NCBI GenBank assembly: GCA_029964075.1
Contig: CM057146.1
Span: 14,217,501-14,281,500 of the forward strand
DNA: 64,000 nucleotides
Direction of reading: 5' to 3'
Source of the DNA: Patiria pectinifera
Taxonomy: Eukaryota > Echinodermata > Asteroidea > Valvatida > Asterinidae
Position 1 is the stretch's first letter. Each line of letters opens with the position of its first letter. The position numbers and the translations under genes are program-made. Below the pieces are notes generated by a model. The model saw only the letters and a program-made list of their open reading frames with translations. It had not been told where the DNA came from and made no database searches. Positions 46,701-57,959 of this stretch are shown piece after piece.

Positions 46701-47848
46701 AAATGTCTTAATACATTGTGTGTAGTCTTCAATAAACTTTTTTTTTTAATTACATTTTCAGATACGTTGATGACTACCGTCTTTGTTGTGCCTTGTCCAA
46801 GTTGCAGCATTTTTCTATCGAGCAAGATTGTTTGTCTACAAAGCCTAAACCAGCTTTGAATCTGTGCGACAGCCTTATGCCAAATAACATACTGCGAGCG
46901 GCGTTGTGGGTTTTGGGAATGAGCGCGCTTATTGGTAATTTCTCTGTCCTGATTTGGAGGCTTATGCAGAAAGGGGACGGAGGGGGTAAAAAGACACTCT
47001 CGTTTATGGTAGGAAATCTGGCTATCGCGGACTTTATGATGGGTGTGTACATGTTAATCATAGCTGGTGCAGATCTTACATTTGGCGAGGACTACTTTCT
47101 TGTGGCTCCTGAGTGGCGCACCAGCGCATTGTGCAAACTTGCTGGAGTTCTGTCAGTTCTGTCCAGCGAGGCTTCGGTGTTTTTTGTGACACTCATCAGC
47201 GTAGACTGCTTCTTAGGCATTGTGTTTCCGTTGAAAAGATTCTCTCTGGGAGGAAAATCAACAACAATCATCATTGGTATCTTATGGTTCCTGGCACTTT
47301 GTCTGAGTATCGTGCCGACACTTTCATTTGGGTCTGATTCTGATATATATGGACTTTCGGATGTTTGTATCGGCCTGCCCCTTACCACTAAGACATCTGA
47401 TGTGATATTCAGGCCGACGGAGTATTTCGTTCGGGTTGAGGGCTTTGAAATTGCCCACGCCACAGGTGAGAAACCATCTTGGATCCTGTCAATCGTTCTC
47501 TTCCTTGGGGTCAATCTAGTTTCTTTTCTTCTTGTCCTGTGTTGCTATGTCGCCATCTTCATCAGTGTCAAGCGCACAAGAAGTGCTGTTGGAGTGAATG
47601 CCCACAGGGAGCGTGATTTTAAAATGGCGGCCAAGTTGGCGCTGATCGTGATGACGGATTTCTGCTGCTGGATGCCTATAATTATCCTGGGGATTCTGTC
47701 TCAGACGGGAACAGTCACTCTATCCACCGAGGTGTATGCATGGGTTGTGGTTCTGGCACTACCAATCAACTCGTCCCTGAATCCTGTCCTTTACACTTTC
47801 CTCACAGTTTGTTGCGCGACTAAACCAAAAGTAAAACACCGAAAGTGA
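40722..47848 (+). CDS. LRR-type rhodopsin-family GPCR (GRL101/RXFP-like), visible locus
   Basis: Gene-level entry. Exons: 40722-40793, 42962-43033, 44096-44167, 46482-46559, 46762-47848, all joined in phase 2 with GT-AG sites. Three single-LRR exons and a hinge exon precede a seven-helix exon ending in a stop. This is the architecture of LGR-type receptors; the TM6-TM7 wording is closest to the GRL101/relaxin-receptor (type C LGR) group. Such receptors sit in the plasma membrane and bind ligands with the LRR ectodomain; the ligand here is unknown. N-terminal exons (signal peptide, any LDLa modules, LRRNT) are not firmly located; a candidate start is at 32209. Only three LRRs are visible, fewer than typical. 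Confidence 0.8.
42962..43033 (+). CDS. Receptor LRR exon 2 (72 nt)
   Basis: Same structure and splice flanks as exon 1. Reads VLQNLPLESIPAGTF, SGLSNLQYL. It differs from exon 1 at seven codons, six of them changing the residue. Confidence 0.85.
44096..44167 (+). CDS. Receptor LRR exon 3 (72 nt)
   Basis: Acceptor gattcgacag|, donor AAAGCT|GTAAGT. Reads YLENLPLVSIQAGFF, DGLFNLTKL. More diverged than the first two but the same 24-residue LRR and phase 2. Confidence 0.82.
44390..45034. mobile_element. Mariner-like foldback MITE (copy 1)
   Basis: Long inverted arms begin CAGCGCGTGTCAAAATACCC and end in the complement of GGGTGTTTTGGGACGCGCTG; TA on both sides. Arms extend about 200 bp (ttataccattgtcattttaaa, ctcaactgatttcaagg). 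Paralogous array units show the same site without the element. Confidence 0.8.
45329..45989. mobile_element. Mariner-like foldback MITE (copy 2)
   Basis: Same element and same flanks as copy 1 (ctcttcctgcatgacttaac before, gatacacgtact after). The pair arose by duplication of the host segment, not by two insertions. Confidence 0.8.
46482..46559 (+). CDS. Receptor hinge/last-LRR exon (78 nt)
   Basis: Acceptor atctttttcag|, donor CAAAAAGC|GTAAGT. Reads ILLDISGTLNKLDKVASDGL, PALQKA. A degenerate last LRR leading into the hinge; phase 2 on both sides. Confidence 0.75.
46762..47848 (+). CDS. Receptor seven-transmembrane exon
   Basis: Acceptor tacattttcag|. The hinge YVDDYRLCCAL is followed by a Cys-containing linker and SLMPNNILRAALWVL. 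Helices as read: TM1 from RAALWVLGMSALIGN; TM2 VGNLAIADFMMGVYMLI; TM3 from CKLAGVLSVLSSEA to LISVDCF; TM4 TTIIIGILWFLALCLSIV; ECL2 with the paired Cys in DVCIGLPL; TM5 ILSIVLFLGVNLVSFLLVL; TM6 FKMAAKLALIVMTDFCCWMP; TM7 AWVVVLALPINSSLNPVLY. The NPxxY motif is intact. The TM3 DRY-type motif reads D-C-F: the central Arg is Cys. The cytoplasmic tail is very short (ATKPKVKHRK). Stop at 47846-47848. Confident as an LGR/GRL101-type GPCR; ligand not inferable. Confidence 0.92.
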
Positions 47849-48046
47849 ATCAAACAAACCAAAATCACAACAAAGTTCAACAAAGTGCAGTGGCGGATCT
47901 ACGGAGGGAGGGGTGGAGTAGGCGGTCTCTTTCCTCCTCCCCCCCCCCCCCCCCCCCGCCAAAAAAGGGAAAATCATGCGACATGTACATATCTACTACC
48001 CCCGACAGCTACACACCCTTCCCCTTGAGCCAGAGCTGGATCTGTC

Positions 48047-48527
48047 CTAGCCTTTTGCCAAGTCCCACGCGCCTATACCCGGACCATCCGGACACGTAAC
48101 GCACCCCGGATTCTGGCACGTAAAAATACTAGCACGAGCGGCGAAGCCGCGAGGGCCTTTACCATCTGGTGGAGAACGCTTATGTTTTTCTTTACATTGT
48201 CTACCGATTTGGTAGACATGCATAATGCATTACCCGTTGTGAATTGACCAATGAAAATGCAGAATTACTAACGTAAATTAGCCGTCGTCTGGCGCCTTAC
48301 AGCACGCGCGCCATGGCGCGCATGCTTTTGCTGGTAACCGCAAACCACCGTTAGATGATTGGTTTATATTGCTTGATTTATATTACGTGAATAAATGAAT
48401 AAGTGATTAGTTCCACGAGATAGTAAAGGCCCTCGCGGCTTCGCCGCTCGTGCTAGTCTTTTTACGTGCCAGCATCCAGGGTGCGTTACGTGTCCGGGTA
48501 AGCGCGTGGGACTCGACTAAAGGCTAG
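48047..48527. mobile_element. MITE with long inverted arms (CTAGCCTTT…GGCACGTAAAAA)
   Basis: Arms of about 110 bp share ctagc, cgtaacgcacccc, ctggcacgtaaaaa and ctagcacgagcggcgaagcc on the left, and the inverted gcttcgccgctcgtgctag plus cgactaaaggctag on the right. An AATAAA (48390-48395) inside could serve the receptor transcript's 3' end. Diverged relative at 57405-57537. Confidence 0.75.
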
Positions 48528-49665
48528 ATCTGTCCCAGCAAGCATACACATTGCAAAGGTTTGGCTCGAAGCATATTACCTCCGTCAAGGAGGTTATGTT
48601 TTCATCCGCGTTGGTTATTTTGTTTGTTTGTTGGTTGGTTGGTTGGTTGGTTTATCTGTTAAGAGGATAACTAAAAAAGTGAATGACGGATTTGCATGAT
48701 TTTTTTTTTTTTTTTAGGATTCTTCACCATTTATGCGAGTATTTCTTTTGGGTGTACTGACAATATGGCGGGGAATTGTTTAGCCTTGGCGGAGGTTTGC
48801 GCTCTCTGAGTGCTTTCTAATAACCAAAGGGATTCATACTGGTAAACAAAAAACCACGAAAATAGCCATGGTTTTGGGCTGTGCAAAAGCCAAGGCGAAA
48901 TCTTACATTGGTATCAAGGCCCCAGGTATGTTTTATTTAATACACAGATTTTTTTCCCATCAATTTTTATGAAAATAGGACGTTCGGTTTCACGAAATCT
49001 TAAATTTATGAAATAGAGTGCTGTAAAATTTTAATTTCTTTCACTGACTGAGGATACAGAAAACTGCTCATTCACATACTGTTGATGCTTCCAGCTGAAA
49101 TAAAAACGATAATTATAAAATGATTTTCCCGAGTTTGTTTGACCAAAAGCTTACAGATATGACGTGCGCTGTTCATGCATGATTGCGCAATCTTCCCATT
49201 TTATGCTACGCGTACGTGTGATTGTTGGACGAGTTTGTTCAGTTTGGAGGTATTTTCTGTCAATTTTTGCTGAAATGGGACGATCAAAGGTGTCTTCAGA
49301 AAACATTCAAAACGGCCGACTACACGTGAAATCAACAGCCTACCTCGTTCCCATGTGTCGCGAGCAGTACGCTCCCACCACTCCTAGCTCTCTCACGTCA
49401 CCTGGTATTACATCATGATGTTCAAAAACCTTGCACATTTATGCAAATTAGGAAAAGTCTGGTGCCTTGGCTGTGCTTTAAATCAGTTTTTGTTTTTGTG
49501 TGCGGTGCATGGGGTAAAAACAGAATCAATATTCGTCTCGGCGTGAGATCCGAAAGCATAACTTTCTTCAAAGTTAAAATGTTACAATCTCATCTGATAG
49601 CCATATATGCAGTCATGATTGACTCATTGTGTATGACCCTTTTGATGATGGAGTTCCAACTCTGC

Positions 49666-49973
49666 CAAGGGCGGATCCGGGGGGGGGGGGGCCAAAGGGG
49701 GCCATGCCCCCCCCCAAACGAAACCAATTTTTTTTTATGTGACATCGCAATAAAGGCAGGCAATGAGTACACCACCATCTTTTCCTCAAAAAAACATTGG
49801 TTAAAGTGGTCAGAAATTGCCTCAGATCGCACCACAGAGCATCTAGAATCCAAAAAATTTTCGGGGCCCTTAAGCGGGCCCCGAACCCCACGCCGTAATT
49901 TTTTTGACCCACTTTTTTGGGGGACCAAATTTTTTTTGGCCCCCCAAAAAATTGTGTTCTGGATACGCCCTTG
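49666..49973. mobile_element. hAT-like MITE, CAAGGGCGGATCC family (copy 2)
   Basis: Exact 8-bp target duplication AACTCTGC (49658-49665 and 49974-49981). Ends CAAGGGCGGATCCGGGG and (complement) GGATACGCCCTTG. Long G and C runs inside. The open frames crossing it are spurious. Confidence 0.85.
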
Positions 49974-50059
49974 AACTCTGCCTGTGCAAAGTTGACCGGT
50001 AGGCTGAGGGCAGAGACATGCCTGTCAGGTCCTTTAATCCATCGGTACAGCGGGGTTTC

Positions 50060-51070
50060 TTAGCTGTCTGCCGCATGAATGACTGCTTTCAACATTTCCT
50101 TGAACAATAATCTTGTCCAGATTATCTCCTTCTCATCTTGAAACATGGCCCAAATACTGCAGTTTGGTTTGTCAATCCTTTGGCCCACGGTGGTCGTATC
50201 GTCCCCAATCAACTTTCTGACGTAATCGTTTCTCTTCCGCTCCTTCCGTGATATTCTCAACATCTTCCGCTTGCACCACATCTCGAAAGCATTAATTCTG
50301 TTTCTGCCTGCCTTTCCAACTGCCCATGTTTCAGACCCATAGGTGGCAATCGGGACAACATGAGCATTCAGGACTTGGATTGGTGTGGTTCTAGAAATTC
50401 CTCTGTCCTTCCATTATGTCGGTGAGGGCGAAGGCTGCTGACCTTGCCTTCGTGAGACGTCTTTTGATTTCTTGAGAGCTTCCGCCATCACTGACAATTA
50501 GGGTAGGCAGGAAGTTGAAAGTCTTGACAACTTCAATGTCCTCGCCATCATCTTGTAATTGCTGGTCTGTCACTCCTCCACTTATCGTAACGTTTGTCTT
50601 CCTAACGTCGAGGCACAGCCCATATTCCTCACTGGTCCGTTTGATTCGGTCAATCAGGTCTTGGAGTTCTGCTGCTGTTTTAGCAATCAAGGTGGTGTCG
50701 TCTGCATATGTGAAGTTTGTTTCTCTGACGATCAGATTGATACCTGTCCCACAAAACCATCTAGAGCTTTCCTCATCATGTATTCTGCATCCCTATAATG
50801 CATCCCCGACGCACTCCTTGCCCAATTGAGAACCACTCGCTGTCTCCGAACTCTGTTCCTTCGGTGGCTTCCTGACCTTGGTATAATGCTCTGATCAGTG
50901 TGATCACAATGTGCAGAGAAACCCATTTCCTTCGTGATAATCCACAGCTTCGGATGTTGAACACAGTCAAATGCCTAAGAATAGTCAGTAAAGCAGAGGA
51001 ACAAGGGTTGTCGAAATTCCTGATGTTTTTCCATTAGACTCCTCAAATTTTCCTATCTGATTCCTTGTCC
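50060..51070 (-). pseudogene. Decayed LINE reverse-transcriptase relic
   Basis: Read leftwards: a degenerate QAFDCVQHPKLWIITKEMGF segment (about 50.97 kb), then FGDSEWFSIGQGVRRGCII in one frame (RT block with the R-R-G-C motif), then LIAKTAAELQDLIDRIKRTS and EEYGLCLDVRKTNVTISGG (RT thumb side), then LTKARSAAFALTDIMEG, and a C-terminal RKMLRISRKERKRNDYVRKL segment. Several frameshifts; the F/YADD core is only partly recognisable. A non-LTR element of the same broad type as at 34.9-36.4 kb. Confidence 0.75.
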
Positions 51071-51229
51071 CTCTTCCTTTCCTACATCCAGCTTGTTCGG
51101 ATGGTAACTCAGTATTATTATAAGCAAAATGGAAAAGGGGGAGTGATTTTTCAGTTGGAGTGCACGTTAATTCAAATTGAATGTTAAAATACTGAATGTA
51201 TGTTGGAGATAACACATACACGATATAAA

Positions 51230-52250
51230 TCCATTACTTGCTATTGATGTATCGAATCAGGATACAGGAAGCAAGTTTCCCCAGGGTTTAATATTGGATG
51301 CGTAGCTGAAAATAAAGTAATCACTGGGGAAGAGGTTGATCAACTCCGCCATTGCATCACTCGATGATGTAAGTTCCTTTTTCCTAATTCTAACAAGCAA
51401 TCCATTTTCAAACGGCAGAAGTTACCAATGAGCCATTAGGCGATGAATTTTACCCCAAAGCATGCATTATTTGGCAAATTTCAATAGTTTATACTCTTAA
51501 TTAATGTATGGTGATAATTGAAATTGCCACAATTTCAAACGATCGTGTAGGTCTACGTCCTACAACAATTTAGCGCGCTGCTGCTGTGATATCACGTCAG
51601 GCAAACACTTTACAGTTTTAAGGATTATGAATCCAAAATGTGGCTCTATACTCATTAATTAAAAAAAAATGGTTGTGCCTAAAGATAGTTCACTGACTTG
51701 TCGGATACTGAATCAATTAACGAAGGATTGACGCAAAACTGAACCGAAATACCAGTCAGTTTCAAATGCTAAGAAAGCTGTAACACTGTATATATGTACA
51801 TACATGTACTACCCACGATTACTTATTTTGCTTATGTAAATTCACATATGCCAAAAGAAAAAAGAAAAAAATGCATGTGCCTAAAAAAATAGACCTTCAT
51901 AATTTTACATTCTTATGAGAATTATTTCTTGTTTTCATTCTAATTTTTTTGCATGAAGATTGACATGGCGAGAAGTTTGTGATTGTTAGATTTGAAATAA
52001 AGGGCCATTTTTTTTTATATCGTGGGCCTATGAAGTGTAATTTCAATATGACCGTCAACTAATTAATGCAAGATTTTGAAACGAATAGTATAAGAAGCTT
52101 CGCATTGCTTACGCCTTTTGCTGTATAAAATGCTGTGGTTATGAAGTCGATATAAATAATTTGTTGATGTACTGTGGCTTAAAAGTACTGAAAACGGAGA
52201 ATGTAATCTCATGTATTCTATACATTTATTGAAAATTATAATCAGTGTTA
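51230..52250. other. AT-rich intergenic stretch
   Basis: No exon, RNA gene or defined repeat recognised. Confidence 0.4.
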
Positions 52251-52254
52251 AATA

Positions 52255-52932
52255 CACGGTGAGTAAAAAAAAAAAAAAGCGGAACCCAAACCCTCAAAAT
52301 ATAATTTTTCATATTTAAAAAACTATGTAGCATAAAAAAATTATAACGACTGGAAAGCCAATTCATAAGCTACTTTTAGATGAAGAAATTACTGAAATTA
52401 CTCAATCCGTTTAGAGAATATTATCACCGTTAAACGCAATGACCCTAAAACCTGTTTCGTCCAAAGATAAAGCAATTTATTGTGTATTCTGACTGTTGGG
52501 AACAACAAACACAATGACACAGAATAATTGTATCAACAACTGTCAACAACTGTAGTATACTGATCTTGATTAACAACTTGTTAGGCAAACAGTGTGATAC
52601 ATAAAATCCACTTTTGTTTTAAAGACGGGCCTTCAAAAGGACTTTGTTGAATATTGTTAACTTTTAGACTGAGGTTTTATCGCTGGTGATGTTTGAAGAC
52701 AATTGTGACGACGATTCTTGAAATCGCATTTTTGGACGAAAGAGGTTTTAGGGTCATTGTGTTTAAAGGGTGATATTCTTCGAACGGATTGATCAATTTC
52801 AGTATTTTTTTCATCTAAAAGTAGATTGTGAAATTTGCTTTCCAGTCATTATTATGTTTGGTGCTACATATTTTTTAAAATATGAAGTATAATTTTTGGG
52901 GTTTGGGGTTCCGGTTTTTTTTACTGACCCTG
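52255..52932. mobile_element. Mariner-like MITE with about 200-bp inverted arms
   Basis: TA (52253-52254) then CACGGTGAGTAAAAAAAA; right end TTTTTTTTACTGACCCTG then TA. The arms share ggaacccaaaccc / gggtttggggttcc, aatgaccctaaaacc / ggttttagggtcatt and agctacttttagatgaa / ttcatctaaaagtaga. Non-coding. Confidence 0.8.
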
Positions 52933-53439
52933 TATCGATTCATTTGAGCATGGAAAGAAAAAGGAAAGCACTGCAGGTGATTGATTAAAGATAAGTTTAA
53001 CACTTGCTAAGAAAAATAATTATGTTCATGACTGTGTAAGCTTCACAAACACAATGGATGAGAAATCATTGTTAGAAAAAAATGCTTAAGGAGCAAGTTT
53101 ATTCTGCTAGGTTAGTGATGTTAAAAAAATGTGGCTCTCAAAAATAAAAGCTGTATAAATGTAAAAAGATGCGTAAGATTCATGAATTGAGTGTCCCTCC
53201 GCATGTCTGTCTAAGCTCGTTTAGATTAAGAAAGTGAGGACTACATCTGTGCAATGAAATACAATGGATGCTTATACTCCCAAATGGCAGTCTAGCTGAA
53301 AGCTCCCAGAAAACACAATGAGATTATTAAACAGGATCACCAATGGATGTATATGAGCACTTTAACGGAAAACTATTTTGGAAAATGATGTAACCGATAC
53401 ATCAATGCTGTCTTCATAATACAATTGCTCTGCTAATAC

Positions 53440-53890
53440 TAGAAGCTCTGCATGTAGCACTTTCAAACTCTAGGACGTGAAAGCCCAATTCATCAGCTTT
53501 CTGTTGGTACAAGAATCATTCAAATCACTCATGTACTTTTCAAGTGGAATTTTAAACACGACCACCGTTTTAAGGTTCTGTCCACGGATCACAAAAAAAG
53601 TTCAGTGTTCTTTCAGTGAAACGAAAACAAATCACATAGGGATGTGTGTGAATTGTTTTCATTTTTCCGAAAGAACGCACACCTTTTGGTGATCCGTGGA
53701 CAGAACTTTAAAACGGTGGTTGTGTTTAAAACTCCACTTGAAAAATACATGAGTGATTGAATGATTCTTGTACCAAAAGAAAGCTTATGAATTGGGCTTT
53801 AATATCCTAGAGTTTGAAAGTGCTACACGCAGAGCTTCACTAAAACAATAGTTCCGACATTTGGGATTCGTTTTTTTTTTACTAACCCTG
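53440..53890. mobile_element. Second mariner-like hairpin MITE, left end missing
   Basis: Arms 53440-53610 and 53665-53850 are complementary (gctctgcatgtagcactttc; acgaccaccgttttaa; ctgtccacggatcac). The right end continues to TTTTTTTTTACTAACCCTG then TA, like the neighbour at 52.3-52.9 kb. The matching left terminus is absent. Confidence 0.7.
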
Positions 53891-54326
53891 TATATAAACT
53901 GCTAACATGTCAAGTATAAATGAACCATATATGAATGGAGTATGAAAATTTAGACCACAAAATGTCAAAGAGTGCAGTATCACCAAATTTAGACAAACAC
54001 CAATTAATAGCACACGAGCATCAACCATCAACACATAACAGCGGAGAACAAGAATTTGGAAAATTATAGTGAGGGGATATCAAAAATACGTCGAGGATGA
54101 CTTCATGACTTAGATCATAGACAGTAAATAATTTAATGTACATACATGAGAACAAGTCATGAAGTTTAAAACGTAAATTAAATTCAGGAAAATACGACCA
54201 AATGGGGACCAGTATAGGTAAACAAATAGACCTTGTCACATTTGTGTACAAAAATGGATGTTGTGATCGTCACGTTGTGTAAACTCTCAGCAAACTTGGT
54301 TGTCTTCTGCACTCACCGGTGGTTTA

Positions 54327-54596
54327 CAAGGGCGGATCCAGGGGGAGGGGGGGGGGCAATGTGACATCGCAATAAAGGCAGGCAATGAGTACACCACCAT
54401 CTTTTCCTCAAAAAAACATTGGTTAAAGTGGTCAGAAATTGCCTCAGATCGCACCACAGAGCATGTAGAATCCAACAAAATTTCGGGGCCCTTAAGCGGG
54501 CCCCGAACCCCACGCCGTAATTTTTTTGACCCACTTTTTTGGGGGACTAAAAAATTTTTTGGCCCCCCAAAAAATTGTGTTCTGGATCCGCCCTTG
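54327..54596. mobile_element. hAT-like MITE, CAAGGGCGGATCC family (copy 3)
   Basis: Ends CAAGGGCGGATCCAGGGGG and (complement) GGATCCGCCCTTG. Interior nearly identical to copy 2 from gacatcgcaataaaggcag onward. No exact 8-bp flank duplication, though ccggtggttta and ccggtggattta flank it. A further half-copy starts at 55608. Confidence 0.75.
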
Positions 54597-54949
54597 CCGG
54601 TGGATTTAGGGAGGGGGCCCCCTACCCTCTTTGGGCCGCCCGACACCCCCCCCCCCCCGAGCGTATAAAGGACACAGCCGATGACGCACTTTCATATCAT
54701 AAAGTTCTCAAAATTACAGACGTCGATACTCTCGGGTCTGACAGCCCAAAGGAGGACCCCCCTTGCAAAAATGTCTGTCTGCACTGCAAATACATGTATT
54801 ATCTTTGAAATATGAGTTTAATGAGGGCAAAATAACATGCAAACGATGCTTTAATGTTTGAGTTGTACGTCGGTTGCCTGTTGGTTGGACGCGACAGGGA
54901 CTGTATGACCAGTAAGAATCCGGCTCTGTTAGCTCATGTCCAACACCAG

Positions 54950-55330
54950 CACACTCCCGGCGCGGCACCTTTGCGGGGCCCGCGACTCACCGTTTCGGAC
55001 GCTTAGCGCCACCTATTGACAAGCTTTCCGATGTTGTTATTTAAGCAACCTCGTTGAGAGTTCAGCCCCCGAGGGGAGGCTGTGCCGGGGCGGGGGCGCG
55101 AAAGAGCTCTCTAGAGTGAAAAAGGGCATTACATGCATTTGAGAAAAGTTTGGTCACTGCCGGGTACGGGTGGTGGACGCGGGCAACCCCTTTGCACCCC
55201 CTAGTGACTTCAGAAAATGTGACGTCATTTCGAGCAGAAATTCAGCCTAAGCTGTTGATTGGTCAATTAGCCGCCATGATTTTTGTAATTCAGCAACTAG
55301 TCACCGAAGACCCAATAAAAGGCGCCCGCT
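54950..55330 (+). promoter_or_regulatory. Possible promoter-like GC-rich segment
   Basis: Locally GC-rich in an AT-rich region. In order: an exact CRE TGACGTCA (55220-55227), an inverted CCAAT (ATTGG, 55258-55262), and AATAAAAGG (55314-55322), which resembles a TATA box. An ATG in gccgccATG context (55276) opens only 18 codons. No confident gene follows, so this is a weak call. Confidence 0.25.
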
Positions 55331-56389
55331 GAATGGTCAGAATCTGGAGGTCCAGACGCAGTCTTGTTTTGCATGATTACCGAGTCCGCTCACATAATTA
55401 TCATAGACGTTTGCAGTGCATGGGCATTATACAACTTCGTTATAGTTCGTATTCAATGTTTATTCTTTATTCTAAAACAGCAGCCTATAGTGGCAGCGTA
55501 CATCACACCAAAGCTTGATTTACCCTCTTTCCCTTTCTGTTCAATTGTTTTTGGAGTTAACTAACGATTTGGGGTGATTTCTCCGCCCCAAAGATAACCA
55601 TGCCCACAGGGGCGGATCCAGAACACAATTTCTTTTGGGGGGCAAAACATTTTTTGGTGGGGACGCGCTGGGGACGAGACCACCCCACTTGTTTTTCTTC
55701 AAAATTTCAATGGCCGTTTATTACATAAATAGAAAGCACTCAGAGAGCGCAAAACTCCGTCAAGGCTAATCAATTCCCGCCATATTATCAGTACACCCAA
55801 AAGAAATACATGTACATGTACTCGCATAAGTGGTGACGAATCCTTCAACAATCCTGGATCCAGACCCAGATCTAGATCGCTTCTAACATTAATCGATTTG
55901 TACTTGTACAAAGGACCACCCCTAAAAAAAACCTGTCATGCAAATCCGCCCATAACTGTTTGAGTTATCTTGTTAACACACAAACCAACCAACAAACAAA
56001 CCGAATCCGATGAAAACATAACCCCCTTGGCGGATGCAATAATATGGTGATTGATTAGCACTTTTTACCAATGGTCTCAAAGCACTTCACAATTTTATTA
56101 TAACCCCTGTTCATTAGGCAATGAGACCACTTTTTGCAGCAGCTTGAGATCAGCGCATTCAGGGCCCAATTTCACGGCGCTGCTAAGCACAAAAAAAGTC
56201 TGGTTTATTAATGCAGGTTACCAGCCAAAACTCCAATTGATTTTCACGCTAAAGCATACAACAGCTCAATGCTAATCATGAGCAATATACATCACGTGGA
56301 GTTTTGGCTGGTGACCTGCTTTTATAAGCCATACTTTTTGTGCTAAGCATATTTTTTTGTGCTTAGCAGCGCCGTGAAATTGGTCCCGC

Positions 56390-56925
56390 CGGTCTCTACA
56401 TTCACAGATAAACATTTTATACTCCTATGTGGAGACAATTGAAGTAAAGCGTCATGCCCAAGAACACAGTCACCATGTCACCCCGTCAGGATTCGAACCC
56501 ATGTACCACGGCACACGAGTCGAAAAACACCGTAACCATTGGACCACAGTGCTCCGTTCACACAAGCACCATGTTCCCCGACAGGATTCGAATCCACGTA
56601 CCATGGCACACGAGTCGAACACCGTAACCACTGGACCACAGTGCTCCGTTTACACAAGCACCATGTTCCCTGACAGGATTCGAACCCATGTACCCCGGCA
56701 CACGAGTCGAACACCGTAACCATTGGACCACAGTGCTCCGTTCACACAAGCACCATGTTCCCCGACAGGATTCGAACCCACGTACCGCGAACACCGTAAC
56801 ATTGGACCACAGTGCTCCGTTTACACCAGCACCATGTTCCCCGACAGGCTTCGAACCCATGTACCACGGCACACGAGTCGAACACCGTAACCATTGGACC
56901 ACAGTGCTCCGTTTACGCAGGGCAA
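56390..56925 (-). mobile_element. SINE with its tRNA-like head repeated five times
   Basis: Read leftwards, five tandem units each carry TGTGGTCCAATGGTTACGG (A-box region) and GGGTTCGAATCCTGTC (B-box region). The plus-strand word gtcaggattcga or acaggattcgaa falls near 56487, 56581, 56673, 56766 and 56844 (spacing about 78-95 bp). The left end continues into a SINE body (gcccaagaacacagtcacca, actcctatgtggagacaatt) related to those at 28.9-30.0 kb. The anticodon-stem region does not pair, so these are tRNA-derived, not true tRNA genes. Confidence 0.8.
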
Positions 56926-57404
56926 TTCCCCAAAAGGCAAAAAACTAATTGTCTTGTGTGCGTAAAGTTTACAAAAAACATCCCGAGTGCCAAAAAAAAA
57001 TCACTAACCAGGCATCCTAAGGCCGACAGGCTAAAGAAAACACACACAGTCACCATTTTGTTTCTTAAAAATATAGCACATAATATTCTTTAATTTTTCA
57101 TGTATACAACAGTTTGCAGAAAACAAAACAAATTTACGTCACACGACAAAGTGTCATGCAGTACATGTCAGTAAAAACAAAGGGGGAAAAAGCTCATCAA
57201 AGCAACGTAAAGAAATTATGTATATATCTACAAGTATAAAGACTTAATTGAATCCGACACAATTTTCAGCATGGAGAGGTGAAAACTGCTTCGACACTTT
57301 GAGGGAAGTCGATGAAGGAATCTTTGTCCACTGATATTTGATGTTTTTATTGTAAATTTTGAAAGGAAGAGCTTTGCTTAGTACAAGACCAGATCAAAAT
57401 AGCC

Positions 57405-57537
57405 ATTAGTCAAGACCCACGCGGCTACCCGGTCACGTGGCGCTCCCCGGAGCCAGCAAGTAGAAAGACTTGCCCTTTCATGTGCCAGCATCCGGGGTGC
57501 GTGTCCAGGTAGCTTCGTGGGCCTTGACTAAAGGCTA
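57405..57537. mobile_element. Short relative of the 48.0-48.5 kb MITE
   Basis: Arms ttagtcaagacccacgcggc and (complement) cgtgggccttgactaa. It shares catccggggtgcgtgtcc and the aaggcta end with 48047-48527, but most of the interior is missing. Confidence 0.6.
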
Positions 57538-57819
57538 AATCAAATACACTCGGATGTTGAAACGTGGCAGTACTGTTTTTCAACACATCAAATCTCAATC
57601 ATTTACTCGGGTTTTGATTTTGTTCTGGAAATATTCAGTTTTTGGAGCATTTCACCAATACTACACACAGCAAAAAATACCGGGTGAGATTTCCAAAGCA
57701 GTTTGTCGAGTCAAGCCAATTTTGATCAAAAGCGATTTCGGTCTTTCAAAATGATCAATGCCACATGGAATTGTTGACAACATGAATATTACGCATTGTA
57801 CCAGCACTCACAATAGGCC

Positions 57820-57955
57820 TAAGACATAATGATGTCATGCTTTGTTTACATGTGCGCTTTCCTATGTAGTAGACGGTCCTCACTTTGTCTGGCGTCCCGA
57901 CTTCACTTCCGTCGGAAAGTGCATATGTAAACAAAGCCATAACGTCATTATGTCT
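57820..57955. mobile_element. Second copy of the CRE-palindrome MITE
   Basis: taagacataatgatgtcatg and the inverted ataacgtcattatgtct with an inner gcgctttcc / ggaaagtgc pair, as at 33315-33442. Here the CRE words are mutated (TGATGTCA; AACGTCA). Confidence 0.6.
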
Positions 57956-57959
57956 CAAT

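Noticed and set aside
49441-49974. 177-codon plus-strand open frame, and similar ones at 31453-31752 and 54300-54668
   Set aside because: All coincide with copies of the same hAT-like MITE; the shared peptide is the translated transposon.
54950-55330. GC-rich block as a possible snRNA or rRNA gene
   Set aside because: No Sm site, 3' box or rRNA core sequence seen; kept only as a weak promoter-like segment.
56390-56925. Direct repeats with regular spacing, superficially like a CRISPR array or tandem tRNA genes
   Set aside because: Eukaryotic context. The 'spacers' are not unique, the unit contains A/B boxes and continues into a SINE body, and the anticodon stem does not pair, so neither CRISPR nor functional tRNAs.
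56429-57093. Overlapping plus and minus open frames of 80-114 codons with HHVPRQDSNPR-type repeats
   Set aside because: Repeated translation of the tRNA-like SINE heads, not a protein family.
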